Source of the DNA: Allobacillus halotolerans
GTDB taxonomy: Bacteria > Bacillota > Bacilli > Bacillales > Alkalibacillaceae
NCBI RefSeq assembly: GCF_028743495.1
Contig: NZ_CP117968.1
Direction: 5' to 3' (one strand)
DNA length: 64,000 nucleotides
How positions within the stretch are numbered: the stretch's first letter is position 1; each line of letters opens with the position of its first letter. The notes below the pieces were generated by a model, which saw only the letters and a program-made list of their open reading frames with translations, did not search any database and had not been told where the DNA came from. Positions 38,884-47,482 of the stretch are shown piece after piece. Position numbers and translations under genes: made by a program.

Positions 38884-40410
38884 ATGCAACAAGAGAAACG
38901 AAAAAGCTTTTTTCAACGTTTTTTAGACCGCATTGAAAAAACGGGGAATAAGCTACCGCATCCGATCACGCTTTTTGCGATATTAGCACTTATTGTCGTT
39001 ATTCTATCTGCAGTTGTCTCAAGCCTAGGAATTAGCGTCGAGCATCCAGGCAAAGAAGGAGAAATGGTTGAAGTCACCAACCTATTAGATAAAGAAGGAA
39101 TACGTTACTTATTTGGAAGCATGGTGGACAACTTCATAGGATTTGCTCCATTAGGTGTAGTCCTTGCCACGATGCTTGGAATAGGTCTTGCCGAGCGCAC
39201 AGGATTAATCAGCGTGCTGCTTCGTGGATTTGTGATGGCGATTCCAAATTCGTTGATCACAGCAGGTTTAGTGTTTGCAGGTATTATGTCCAGTGTCGCC
39301 GTAGATGCTGGTTATGTCGTGTTACCTCCGTTGGGAGCAGTCATATTTGCTGCACTTGGTCGTCACCCATTAGCAGGTATTAGTGCCGCTTTCGCAGGTG
39401 TATCAGCAGGCTTCAGTGCCAACTTAACCTTGTCATCACTTGATGCTTTACTGAGTGAGTTGACTTCATCAGCGGCAAGTATTATAGATCCTGCTTATGC
39501 AGAACAAATGAACATTGCAATGAACTGGTGGTTTATTATTGCATCAACGTTCTTCTTGACGTTTGTAGGTGCGTGGGTAACTGAAAAAATTGTTGAACCT
39601 CGTCTAGGTAAGTATGAGGGTGGATATCAAGGAGAAATCGAACAACTTAACAAGACGGAGAAAAAAGGATTAAAATGGGCAGGTCTATCTGTTTTAATTA
39701 CAGCTATCTTATTATCTTTGCTCGTTGCATTCCCGAACGCTCCTCTTCGTGCAGATGACGGCGGAATTATCGATTCTCCATTTATGAGCTCTTTAGTACC
39801 GGTTATTTTAATATTATTTTTCGTTCCAGGATTGTTTTATGGAATTGCAACGAAATCGATTAAAAGTGACAAAGATGTCGCTGACCAGTTGACAGATACG
39901 ATGGCGACAATGGGTATGTTCATTGTATTGGCTTTCACAGCCGGTCAATTTGTGGCTTACTTCAGTGAGTCCAATATGGGACTTGTTTTAGGGGTATATG
40001 GAGCAGAATTCTTAGATACGATTAACTTAAGTGGTATTCCACTAATTATCACTTTTGTATTTGTTGTTGGTTTCCTCAATTTATTCATCGGAAGTGCGAC
40101 AGCCAAATGGGCTATGATTGCACCAATTTTCGTTCCGATGATGATGCAATTGGGCTACTCACCAGAGTTAACCCAAATGGCGTATCGGATTGCCGATTCT
40201 ACAACAAATATCATTACGCCATTGATGACATATTTTGCGTTAATTATCGCGTTTGCGCAGAAATATGATAAGAAAATGGGTATCGGTACATTAATTTCTG
40301 TTATGCTGCCTTATTCTATAGCTTTCTTAATTTCATGGACAATCATGTTAATTGTCTGGATGTTATTAGGAATTGACTTAGGACCAGGCGCACCAATTTT
40401 ATATGAATAG
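38884..40410 (+). CDS. AbgT-family transporter
   Basis: A 508-aa inner-membrane transporter with about 11-13 helices, of the family importing p-aminobenzoyl-glutamate or exporting sulfonamide-like drugs. Recognised from FQRFLDRIEKTGNKLPHPITLFAILAL, FIGFAPLGVVLATMLGIGLAERTGLI, the SSVAVDAGYVVLPPLGAVIF hairpin and WAMIAPIFVPMMMQLG. GAGAGGAG precedes the ATG. It has its own terminator. No peptidase gene of the abg pathway adjoins it. Confidence 0.93.
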   Translation: MQQEKRKSFFQRFLDRIEKTGNKLPHPITLFAILALIVVILSAVVSSLGISVEHPGKEGEMVEVTNLLDKEGIRYLFGSMVDNFIGFAPLGVVLATMLGIGLAERTGLISVLLRGFVMAIPNSLITAGLVFAGIMSSVAVDAGYVVLPPLGAVIFAALGRHPLAGISAAFAGVSAGFSANLTLSSLDALLSELTSSAASIIDPAYAEQMNIAMNWWFIIASTFFLTFVGAWVTEKIVEPRLGKYEGGYQGEIEQLNKTEKKGLKWAGLSVLITAILLSLLVAFPNAPLRADDGGIIDSPFMSSLVPVILILFFVPGLFYGIATKSIKSDKDVADQLTDTMATMGMFIVLAFTAGQFVAYFSESNMGLVLGVYGAEFLDTINLSGIPLIITFVFVVGFLNLFIGSATAKWAMIAPIFVPMMMQLGYSPELTQMAYRIADSTTNIITPLMTYFALIIAFAQKYDKKMGIGTLISVMLPYSIAFLISWTIMLIVWMLLGIDLGPGAPILYE

Positions 40411-40438
40411 TAGAATTTAGATTGAAATGTTAATCTGT

Positions 40439-40477
40439 CGAGCATTGAATTGCATAGCAATTTGATGCTCGTTTTTT
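40439..40477 (+). terminator. Terminator after the AbgT gene
   Basis: CGAGCAT-GAATTGC / CAATT-GATGCTCG followed by T7. Confidence 0.9.
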
Positions 40478-40532
40478 TGTGATTTTAACGTTTTTTGGAA
40501 ATATCCTTGGAAAGTGATTTAGTGGGTGATGG

Positions 40533-40679
40533 TTAGAAAAGGGATATGGGCCCAATGGCAGTATATATGCCTCCTGCTAGCGTGGAAATGAGCCCATAGT
40601 TCAATCTTATGCACCCATACTTTCTTTATATGGACCCTAACACAGGATATATGTTCCCAAAATAAAAAAATATGTTCCA
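40533..40679 (-). repeat. Seven-unit degenerate 21-bp tandem array, third copy
   Basis: On the minus strand, units read GG-n-n-n-CATAtA plus about ten variable bases. The ATG complements begin at 40546, 40567, 40588, 40609, 40630, 40651 and 40672: exactly 21 bp each. The core matches the arrays at 2715-2860 and 2899-3044, while the variable parts differ. The rest of 40411-40802 holds no gene. Confidence 0.85.
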
Positions 40680-40802
40680 TTCTATAGAGGTTGTACGGAT
40701 GAAACAATTTTATAAGTAAATTTTTCAAAAACTTATATAGCTGATCCTCAGAAATTATGATATATTTGTAAAATAGTTGACTCAATTTACATAGGGGGAA
40801 CA

Positions 40803-41309
40803 ATGGCGATGAGGAAGTCAATGATTTCATTTATCACACTCGCCTTACTATCCGTTACTCTAATTGCTTGCTCAGATCAATCGGAGGATTCTCAAAAGGA
40901 TACAGAAGATGGTTGGAGTGAAAGTCCTGCTTTTGAATTAGGTGATTACGAGGTAATTGGAAAAGAAGAGCGTTTAGCAATTGATCATATTCCATTTGTC
41001 GCAGGAGAGAATGAGCATTATGTCATCTACTTCTGGGGTGAACAGGAAGAATTAATGAATGGCCCAGTGAAGATCGAAGCTTTCCATGAATCTAGTGAAG
41101 AAAAAAAGAAGGCAATCGTTGACATGGCCGGTACTGAGAATGAAGAAAAGGTATGGGAAACAACTGCACCGCAAGTTGGTAAGGAACAGGCCCACTTGCC
41201 TTTAGTTTTGTCTTTACCGACTGAAGGTGTTTGGCGTTTAGACGTCTACCTTGGCGACGAATTATTTGATCACATTTATGTAAAAGTTGAAGCGAGTGAA
41301 GAAGCATAA
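40803..41309 (+). CDS. Lipoprotein resembling DUF4871
   Basis: A 168-aa lipoprotein (MAMRKSMISFITLALLSVTLIACSD, lipobox Cys near residue 23). The acidic linker is followed by a beta-rich domain: SPAFELGDYEVIGKEERLAID, YVIYFWGEQEELMNGPVKIEAFHESS and EGVWRLDVYLGDELFDHIYVKVE. The YxxxFWG core and the ending 'GxWRLxVYxGxxLF' recall DUF4871 proteins of Bacillus; assignment by eye. GGGGG lies 5 nt before ATG 40803. Function unknown. Confidence 0.65.
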   Translation: MAMRKSMISFITLALLSVTLIACSDQSEDSQKDTEDGWSESPAFELGDYEVIGKEERLAIDHIPFVAGENEHYVIYFWGEQEELMNGPVKIEAFHESSEEKKKAIVDMAGTENEEKVWETTAPQVGKEQAHLPLVLSLPTEGVWRLDVYLGDELFDHIYVKVEASEEA

Positions 41310-41359
41310 GTGCTAACCACGGCCATTTGGGTTGTGGTTTTTCTTTGGAGTGAGTCATT

Positions 41360-41668
41360 GTGAAAAATGAGGAAAGTTTTTTTGTCTATATGCTTCGTTG
41401 TAGAGATGGTTCATTATATACAGGCTATACAGTTGATCTAGAAAATAGATTGAAATTACATAAGGCCGGTAAAGCATCGAAGTACACTCGATCGAGAGGG
41501 CCCGTCCAATTAGTCTATTGTGAACAACTGGAAACAAAGAGTGAAGCTATGAAAAAAGAAGCCTATGTAAAGAAATTGAGAAAGGACCAAAAAGAAAATT
41601 TGATTACTTCAGTAGCAAATGAGTTTGCAAATGTAAAAGAAACATGCCCCGCTTTAAAAGATGAGTAA
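41360..41668 (+). CDS. GIY-YIG nuclease family protein (UPF0213/YhbQ type)
   Basis: A 102-aa single-domain GIY-YIG protein: FVYMLRCRDGSLYTGYTVDLENRLKLHKAGKASKYTRSRGPVQLVYCE contains the family motif (here VYML ... YTGYT), the catalytic Tyr and Arg, and a downstream Glu in KKEAYVKKL. Homologues lie next to methyltransferase and ribosomal genes in Bacillus; here it follows a lipoprotein. GTG start at 41360 with GGAG 9 nt upstream. Confidence 0.92.
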   Translation: MKNEESFFVYMLRCRDGSLYTGYTVDLENRLKLHKAGKASKYTRSRGPVQLVYCEQLETKSEAMKKEAYVKKLRKDQKENLITSVANEFANVKETCPALKDE

Positions 41669-41763
41669 ATGTAAAAAAATTGCTCGTTAACTACCTTTAT
41701 TGGTTTGTCCGTGTATGAAGTGGGGAACTGGTTACAGAATATGCTTAGAAAGGAGAATATGAT

Positions 41764-43200
41764 TTGAATGCAGTAGAAAATGTACTTAATGACATTGTCA
41801 GCTATGGAAACACTATTTTTTGGGATTATATTTTAGTTTACTTACTTATTGGAGCTGGCATTTACTTCACATTAGGGAGTAAATTTGTCCAATTCCGCTT
41901 GTTCGGCAATATGTTTAAAGTCATCACTGAAGAGGCTGTTGAACAAAGTGGCCGACGAGGAATTAATGCGTTCCAAGCTTTCAGTATTACGATCGCTTCA
42001 CGGGTCGGAACCGGAAACCTGGCGGGTGTTGCACTAGCAGTTGCCATCGGGGGTCCTGGTGCTGTTTTTTGGATGTGGATGGTTGCGTTAGTCGGTATGG
42101 CAACAGCATTCATTGAAAGTACGCTGGCACAAGCGTATAAAATTCCCGATAAAGATGGTTTTCGTGGAGGACCAGCATATTATATGCAAATGGCACTTGG
42201 CCAGAAATGGATGGGTGTCTTATTCTCAGTGTTGATTATTATTACGTTTGGATTAATCTTTAACTCAGTTCAAGCAAATACGATATCGCAAGCTGTTGAT
42301 CAGGCATTTAATATTGATCCAATATGGACAGGGATTGTTCTTGTTGGTTTGGCTAGCTTAGTGATTTTTGGTGGAATTAAACGGATTGCAACCGTTGCAG
42401 GAGCAATTGTTCCAATCATGGCTTTGATTTATATGATTGTCGCTTTGTATGTAGTTGTCACGAACATTACAGAAGTACCTGCCGTATTCTCACTGATTTT
42501 CAAAGATGCATTCGGTATGGAACAAGCATTTGGTGGCGGTGCCGGAGCAGCAATTATGTATGGAATCCGTAGAGGTCTATTCTCCAACGAAGCCGGTATG
42601 GGTAGTGCACCTAACGCAGCTGCGACAGTTGGTGTCAGTCACCCAGCAAAACAAGGTCTCGTTCAATCTTTAGCTGTATTTTTTGATACAATTGTCATTT
42701 GTAGTTTCACAGCTTTTATCGTTATCCTTTACGATAATTTTTATGGAGCTTCAGAAGATGGTATTCAATTGACACAAGTTGCGCTTGATGCCCATATTGG
42801 AGCATTTGGGTCCATTTTCTTGGCGATTATTATCTTTTTCTTTGCCTTTAGTTCATTAGTCGGGAACTATTATTATGGTGAAACGAATATCGCGTTTTTG
42901 AAAAACAGCCCGGTGTTTTTAAATATTTATCGTGTAATCGTTTTAGCGATGATTATGTTTGGTTCTTTGGCATCAGTTCAAATCGTTTGGAATATGGCCG
43001 ATTTGTTCATGGCATTAATGGCAGTTGTAAACTTAATCGCTATTTTATTCCTAGGAAGAATAGCTTTTCGAATTTTACAAGATTATATCGATCAGAAAAA
43101 AGAAGGAATCGACCCACAATTCCATTATTCTCGAATTAAAGGATTGAAGAATATTGAGTGGTGGGGTAAGCAAGATGAGAAGGATGACCTTCCAAAATAG
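41764..43200 (+). CDS. Sodium/alanine (AGCS-family) symporter
   Basis: A 478-aa transporter importing alanine or glycine (and in some members glutamine) with sodium. It has about 11 membrane helices. Family markers are the SRVGTGNLAGVALAVAIGGPGAVFWMW segment near residue 80, GGPAYYMQ and GIRRGLFSNEAGMGSAPNAAA near residue 275. The start is TTG at 41764 with AAAGGAG 8 nt upstream; the ATG four bases later is out of frame. Monocistronic with its own terminator. Confidence 0.94.
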   Translation: MNAVENVLNDIVSYGNTIFWDYILVYLLIGAGIYFTLGSKFVQFRLFGNMFKVITEEAVEQSGRRGINAFQAFSITIASRVGTGNLAGVALAVAIGGPGAVFWMWMVALVGMATAFIESTLAQAYKIPDKDGFRGGPAYYMQMALGQKWMGVLFSVLIIITFGLIFNSVQANTISQAVDQAFNIDPIWTGIVLVGLASLVIFGGIKRIATVAGAIVPIMALIYMIVALYVVVTNITEVPAVFSLIFKDAFGMEQAFGGGAGAAIMYGIRRGLFSNEAGMGSAPNAAATVGVSHPAKQGLVQSLAVFFDTIVICSFTAFIVILYDNFYGASEDGIQLTQVALDAHIGAFGSIFLAIIIFFFAFSSLVGNYYYGETNIAFLKNSPVFLNIYRVIVLAMIMFGSLASVQIVWNMADLFMALMAVVNLIAILFLGRIAFRILQDYIDQKKEGIDPQFHYSRIKGLKNIEWWGKQDEKDDLPK

Positions 43201-43213
43201 AATGAATGAAGCT

Positions 43214-43248
43214 AAGCCTTATGTGATTTTATTGCATAAGGCTTTTTT
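43214..43248 (+). terminator. Terminator of the symporter gene
   Basis: AAGCCTTATG ... GCATAAGGCTTTTTT. Confidence 0.9.
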
Positions 43249-43349
43249 AATATTAAAAATTATTTCCAAGACTAATCTTTAAAAGAAAAAGGATGTGAAA
43301 ATGATTGGTTAATGCACAATAACTAATTCTCTTTAAATGAAGAACAAAA

Positions 43350-43382
43350 AAACAGCCAAGCTATATTCAACTGGCTGTTTTA
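43350..43382 (-). terminator. Terminator of the HxlR gene
   Basis: AAACAGCCA ... TGGCTGTTT; T-rich tail on the minus strand. Confidence 0.85.
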
Positions 43383-43389
43383 ATAAAAC

Positions 43390-43695
43390 TTATAACCATT
43401 CTTCTGCCCACTCTTGTGTGCAACGAATGACTGGTTCCATTGCTTTTCCTTTATCTGTCAACGTATATTCAACACGTACAGGTGTTTCGTCATAAACTTT
43501 GCGCTGAACGATACCTTCTTTTTCTAGTTCTTTCAATCGTTCAGATAATACCCTACCGCTGATGCCGATCGAGGATTCGAATTCGCAAAAACGTTTTGGA
43601 CTCTCGAGGAGTTGATAAATGATTAATGTGACCCAACGTTTCCCCATCAATGTTAATGCTTTTTCAACTTTATCGCATACGGCTGAATCTGCCAT
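43390..43695 (-). CDS. HxlR-family transcriptional regulator
   Basis: A 101-aa winged-helix regulator. VEKALTLMGKRWVTLIIYQLLESPKRFCEFESSIGISGRVLSERLKELEKEGIVQRKVY is the HxlR domain. One Cys near the N-terminus (AVCDKVEKAL) matches the redox-sensing position of YodB/HypR-type members, and two further Cys occur (RFCEFE, RCTQEW), so thiol control is plausible. ATG 43695 with GAGGTGA upstream. Divergent from the YceI gene, which it probably controls. Confidence 0.9.
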   Translation of the reverse strand: MADSAVCDKVEKALTLMGKRWVTLIIYQLLESPKRFCEFESSIGISGRVLSERLKELEKEGIVQRKVYDETPVRVEYTLTDKGKAMEPVIRCTQEWAEEWL

Positions 43696-43747
43696 GTAAA
43701 TCACCTCTTTCCTATAGTATACAAAATATAAGTAAAAAAATAAACAA

Positions 43748-43792
43748 AGTTTACTTACTTGACGCAATCAGATGTCTAAAGTATACTTACTT
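43748..43792 (+). promoter_or_regulatory. Promoter of the YceI gene with duplicated operator words
   Basis: TTGACG (43759-43764), 17 bp, TATACT (43782-43787). Two copies of AGTWTACTTACTT (43748-43760 and 43780-43792), 32 bp apart, overlap the -35 and -10 and are candidate HxlR binding sites. Confidence 0.65.
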
Positions 43793-43829
43793 ACATAAAG
43801 TAATTAAATAATTTTTAGGAGGAATTAAT

Positions 43830-44357
43830 ATGTCAAATATTATATTAGACCAACCACATAGTTCCATTAACTTTCAGGTGAAACATATGATGGTTTCAAA
43901 AGCGAAAGGTGAATTCAAAGACTTTGATATTCAAGTTGATGGTGATCTTAACGACTTAGAAAACTTACGTATTGAAGCGGTAATTCAAACAGCATCGATT
44001 GATACGAGTCAAGAAGATCGTGATGAACATTTAAAATCAGCAGATTTCTTTGATGCAGAGACGTATCCAACGATTAAATTTGTAAGTAAATCCTTGAAAA
44101 AAGTAAGTGGAGATACGTATGAGCTTACTGGTGACGTTACGATGAAAGGTGTTACTAACGAAGAAACGTTCACTGTAAACTTCAATGGTCAAGGAAAAGA
44201 ACCAATGCAAGGGAATACAATTGCTGGTTTCGACTTCACTGGTACGATCAACCGTGAGGCTTATGGATTGAGCTGGAACGCAGCACTTGAAACAGGTGGC
44301 GTACTAGTTGGTAAAGATGTTAAAGTAAATGGTGAAATTGAGTTAATCATAAAATAA
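43830..44357 (+). CDS. YceI-family lipid-binding protein
   Basis: A 175-aa lipocalin-like beta barrel of the YceI family, which binds isoprenoid or other lipids. Recognised from LDQPHSSINFQVKHMMVSKAKGEFKDFD, RDEHLKSADFFDAETYPTIKFVS and FDFTGTINREAYGLSWN. There is no signal peptide, so unlike Gram-negative YceI it is cytoplasmic. AGGAGG precedes the ATG. Divergent from HxlR; in Staphylococcus and Bacillus such pairs respond to electrophiles (family knowledge). Confidence 0.93.
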   Translation: MSNIILDQPHSSINFQVKHMMVSKAKGEFKDFDIQVDGDLNDLENLRIEAVIQTASIDTSQEDRDEHLKSADFFDAETYPTIKFVSKSLKKVSGDTYELTGDVTMKGVTNEETFTVNFNGQGKEPMQGNTIAGFDFTGTINREAYGLSWNAALETGGVLVGKDVKVNGEIELIIK

Positions 44358-44369
44358 GTGTAGAATAAA

Positions 44370-44415
44370 CAAACCCCAGATTGAGGAAAATTATTTTTCA
44401 ATCTGGGGTTTTTGT
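44370..44415. terminator. Bidirectional terminator after YceI
   Basis: AAACCCCAGATTGA ... TTCAATCTGGGGTTTTT. Confidence 0.9.
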
Positions 44416-44443
44416 ATGTTATTCTATTCGTCCTCTCAGGGAG

Positions 44444-45370
44444 TTAGCGCAATCCCTTTTCTTCCAAAATTTCAATTAACAAATCCGGCCGGTCCGTAAT
44501 GATTCCATCAACACCCGCATCAACCATTTGCCGCATCGTCAATTCGTCATTGATGGTCCAGTAATGAACGTCCATTCCAAGCCTTTTTGCACCTTCCATC
44601 ATTTCTTTTGTGAAAAAATTAAAGTATTTATTTGCTCGTGGAAGTTGGATCACATCTCCAGTCGGTTGAAATAAATTACGTAAGAAGAATTTATGAGCGA
44701 TCGTAAAATTAAATACGACTTCCCGTCCTGTTCCAAGTGCAATTTGTCCATCCGCCAACGCATCAAATCGATTGATGATTTTCTGGTTGAATGATGATAC
44801 CATCACTTGATCATGCATCTCATACTCTTCGATAATTGCCCATAACTCTTCAACGATTTCTTGATGGACATCTGCCGGGTTCGTGTGTTTGACTTCAAGC
44901 ATGTAATTCATATCCGGGTAGCGATCAAAAACCTCACGTAACGTCGGTTTATAAACACCGATACCTTTGAATGCATATTCTCCTTCTGTATTTTGAAAGT
45001 GAAACCCAGCATCCAATGCTAAAAATTCATCTAATGTATAATCTGAAACGTAACCTGTGCCATCAGTCGTTCTGTCTACTGTTGGGTCATGTGCAAGTAC
45101 AATTTGCCCATCTTTTGTAATGTGCAAATCGACTTCAATCATATCGACACCCATTTCAGAAGACATTTTAATCGCAGTCATTGTGTTGCCGGGTGCGATT
45201 TGATCTCCTGCACGGTGTGCAATAACGAGTGGAGCATCCTGTTCGTTATTAAAAAAAGGATGCTGATCAATTGGTTTTACGGGTAAGTAATTCAATGCAA
45301 TAAAAACCACAGCAATACCTATTATTATGAGGAAAAATTGCTTGAATCGATTTTTCGTCTGCAGTTTCAT
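44444..45370 (-). CDS. Membrane-anchored glycerophosphodiester phosphodiesterase family protein
   Basis: A 308-aa protein with an N-terminal membrane anchor (FFLIIIGIAVVFIALNYL) and an extracellular GDPD TIM barrel: VIAHRAGDQIAPGNT, MIEVDLHITKDGQIVLAHDPTVDRTTDGTG, YMLEVKH and VHYWTINDELTMRQMVDAGVDGIITDRPDLL. The usual HRG...PENT motif reads HRA...PGNT, so the Glu that normally contributes to the metal site is absent, while the EVD and HD motifs are kept. The ATG at 45370 follows AGGTGG. Substrates may be wall- or lipid-linked phosphodiesters. Confidence 0.88.
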   Translation of the reverse strand: MKLQTKNRFKQFFLIIIGIAVVFIALNYLPVKPIDQHPFFNNEQDAPLVIAHRAGDQIAPGNTMTAIKMSSEMGVDMIEVDLHITKDGQIVLAHDPTVDRTTDGTGYVSDYTLDEFLALDAGFHFQNTEGEYAFKGIGVYKPTLREVFDRYPDMNYMLEVKHTNPADVHQEIVEELWAIIEEYEMHDQVMVSSFNQKIINRFDALADGQIALGTGREVVFNFTIAHKFFLRNLFQPTGDVIQLPRANKYFNFFTKEMMEGAKRLGMDVHYWTINDELTMRQMVDAGVDGIITDRPDLLIEILEEKGLR

Positions 45371-45575
45371 CGTCTGTTCCACCTTTTAGCAATCAAAAAC
45401 TATACTCTATTCATACCTTTTCATGAAGGTTATATAACATAAAGATGATAACTTAAAAAATTGCTACTTTTTGAAAAAACAGTCGTAATTAACTTATCCA
45501 CTAAAATAATTCTTTGCTGTTCTCGTGTAAATTATATCAGTTTTCTTTATAATAGAAATTAGAGGAGGTTTTTTT

Positions 45576-46952
45576 ATGCAAAATGAAGTAATTGAATATT
45601 TAAAGAAGCATCGTGAAAAACATTTAAGTGAACTAAAAGAATTTTTATCCATCCAGAGTATTAGTGCTTTGTCATCTCATAATGAAGATGTCAAAAAAGC
45701 AGCAGAATGGGTGAAGAATGAATTAGAAAACATCGACTTTGGTCATGCTGAAATTATGTCTACTGAAGGTCATCCGGTTGTTTATGGTGAGTACATAAGC
45801 AATGAGAACGCACCAACCGTACTCGTGTATGGCCATTATGATGTTCAACCTGTCGACCCTGTAGAATTATGGGATTCTGAACCATTTGATGCAACCATTC
45901 GTGATGATAAAATTTATGCGCGTGGTGCTACAGATGACAAAGGACAAGTATTCATGCATCTGAAAGTCATGGAGGCAATCTTGAAATCATCCGACGAATC
46001 CCCTGTGAATTTTAAAGTACTGATTGAAGGTGAAGAAGAAGTCGGCAGTCCAAACCTACCGAAATTTGCCCAAGAGAAAAAAGATTTGCTCGAAGCGGAT
46101 TTAATTGTTGTATCTGACTCCGCACTTGTTGAAAGAGGTAAACCGACAATTACGTATGGCTTAAGAGGTCTTGCCGGTATTCAAATCGATGTCACAGGAG
46201 CGAAAAGTGACTTGCACTCAGGTGAATATGGTGGAGGTGTTGTCAACCCAATTCACGCGCTAGTAAAAATTGTTGACAGCTTCCGAGATGAAAATAATCG
46301 AATCCAAGTCGATGGCTTTTATGACCGAATTCCGGAATTATCGCAAGAAGAACGAGATGCCCTTGCATCCGTACCATTTGATGAAGAAAAATTAAAAAAT
46401 GAATTGAATGTTTCTGAGTTAGATGGAGAAGAAGGGTATAGCTATGTCGAGCGGACATCGGTTCGACCAACGCTTGAGGTCAATGGAATCTATGGTGGCT
46501 TCCAAGGTGAAGGTATCAAAACGGTTTTACCGAATAAAGCCACAGCTAAAGTGACCTGCCGTTTAGTTCCTGATCAAGATCCAGATGAGATCGTTGAGTT
46601 ACTGACCAATCACGTTGAAAAACATAAGCCAAAAGGTGTTAGTGTTGACATTAAGCCATTTGATAAAGGAAAACCATACGTCACACCATTCGATCATCCA
46701 GTTATTCAGATGGCTGCAAAGGCTTATGAGAAAGTTTATCAAGCTGAGACGGCTTACATTCGTGGTGGTGGATCCATTCCGATCGTAGCTGAGTTGGACG
46801 AGATTTTGAACGTACCCGTTGTGTTAATGGGCTTTGGTTTACCAGATGAGAATTTACATGCGCCAAATGAGCACTTAAACCTTGAGAATTTCGATAAAGG
46901 TATGGAGACTTTGGCCCATTATTATTATATGTTGAATGATTATAAAGGTTAA
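45576..46952 (+). CDS. M20-family dipeptidase (CNDP-like)
   Basis: A 458-aa zinc dipeptidase. Metal ligands are visible in order: His in VYGHYDVQPVDP, Asp in GATDDKGQ, catalytic Glu and ligand Glu in IEGEEEVGSPN, Asp in VVSDSAL and His near the C-terminus in LHAPNEHL. The lid/dimerisation domain (about residues 185-345) includes SDLHSGEYGGGVVNP, and IRGGGSIPIV is typical of the CNDP/DapE-like subgroup. Cytoplasmic. AGAGGAGG precedes the ATG. Confidence 0.93.
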   Translation: MQNEVIEYLKKHREKHLSELKEFLSIQSISALSSHNEDVKKAAEWVKNELENIDFGHAEIMSTEGHPVVYGEYISNENAPTVLVYGHYDVQPVDPVELWDSEPFDATIRDDKIYARGATDDKGQVFMHLKVMEAILKSSDESPVNFKVLIEGEEEVGSPNLPKFAQEKKDLLEADLIVVSDSALVERGKPTITYGLRGLAGIQIDVTGAKSDLHSGEYGGGVVNPIHALVKIVDSFRDENNRIQVDGFYDRIPELSQEERDALASVPFDEEKLKNELNVSELDGEEGYSYVERTSVRPTLEVNGIYGGFQGEGIKTVLPNKATAKVTCRLVPDQDPDEIVELLTNHVEKHKPKGVSVDIKPFDKGKPYVTPFDHPVIQMAAKAYEKVYQAETAYIRGGGSIPIVAELDEILNVPVVLMGFGLPDENLHAPNEHLNLENFDKGMETLAHYYYMLNDYKG

Positions 46953-47060
46953 TATTTATAATTAATGATATAATCGCGCTCATTTGAGTAACGAGACACG
47001 TACTCGATGACATTTCGTGAAGTTTTTGATCTTATTTGAGTGTCGAGATATGTCATCCAT

Positions 47061-47094
47061 CCGCACGGCATATTCTTATGCTGTGCGGTTTTTG
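47061..47094 (+). terminator. Terminator of the dipeptidase gene
   Basis: CCGCAC-GGCAT ... ATGCTGTGCGG and TTTTTG. Confidence 0.85.
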
Positions 47095-47120
47095 TTTTTT
47101 AAGAAAATAAAAACCCTGAA

Positions 47121-47403
47121 TACGTCTATACCCCCGAGCGACGAAAAATTAAGGCCGGAAAGTCCTATAGAAGCGCTCTATACCCCCGAGCGACGAAAAA
47201 ATAAATCCGGAAAGCCCTATAGAAGCGCTCTATACCCCCGAGTGACGAAAAAATAAATCCGAAAAGTCCTATAAAAGCGCTCTATACCCCCGAGCGACGA
47301 GAAAATGAATCCGAAAAGTCTTATAGAAGCGCTCTATACCCCCGAGCGACGAAAAAATAAATCCGAAAAGTCTTATAGGAACGCATTATACTTCCGAACG
47401 AAT
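47121..47403. repeat. 52-bp tandem repeat, five units plus a partial
   Basis: Units start at 47121, 47173, 47225, 47277 and 47329, with a partial at 47381. Each has GCGCTCTATACCCCCGAGCG, then ACGAAAAAATAAATCC and ends CTATAGAA. Copies differ at only a few positions and are contiguous without spacers, so this is not a CRISPR array. Same framework as 36465-36594. With the terminator just before it, this fills the 530-bp gap between genes. Confidence 0.92.
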
Positions 47404-47482
47404 AATATGCCCGACACAATTCAGGGGCATATTTTTTTCACGGACACAAAAACTAACGACACCTAAAGGAGGGAGTATATCA

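Noticed and set aside
40519..40830. A 103-codon minus-strand frame with W-A-H-I repeats every seven residues.
   Set aside because: The seven-residue period simply mirrors the 21-bp DNA repeat; no ribosome-binding site and no conserved residue outside the core.
47121..47403. Possible CRISPR array.
   Set aside because: Units are contiguous 52-bp repeats with no unique spacers, and there are no cas genes in the window.
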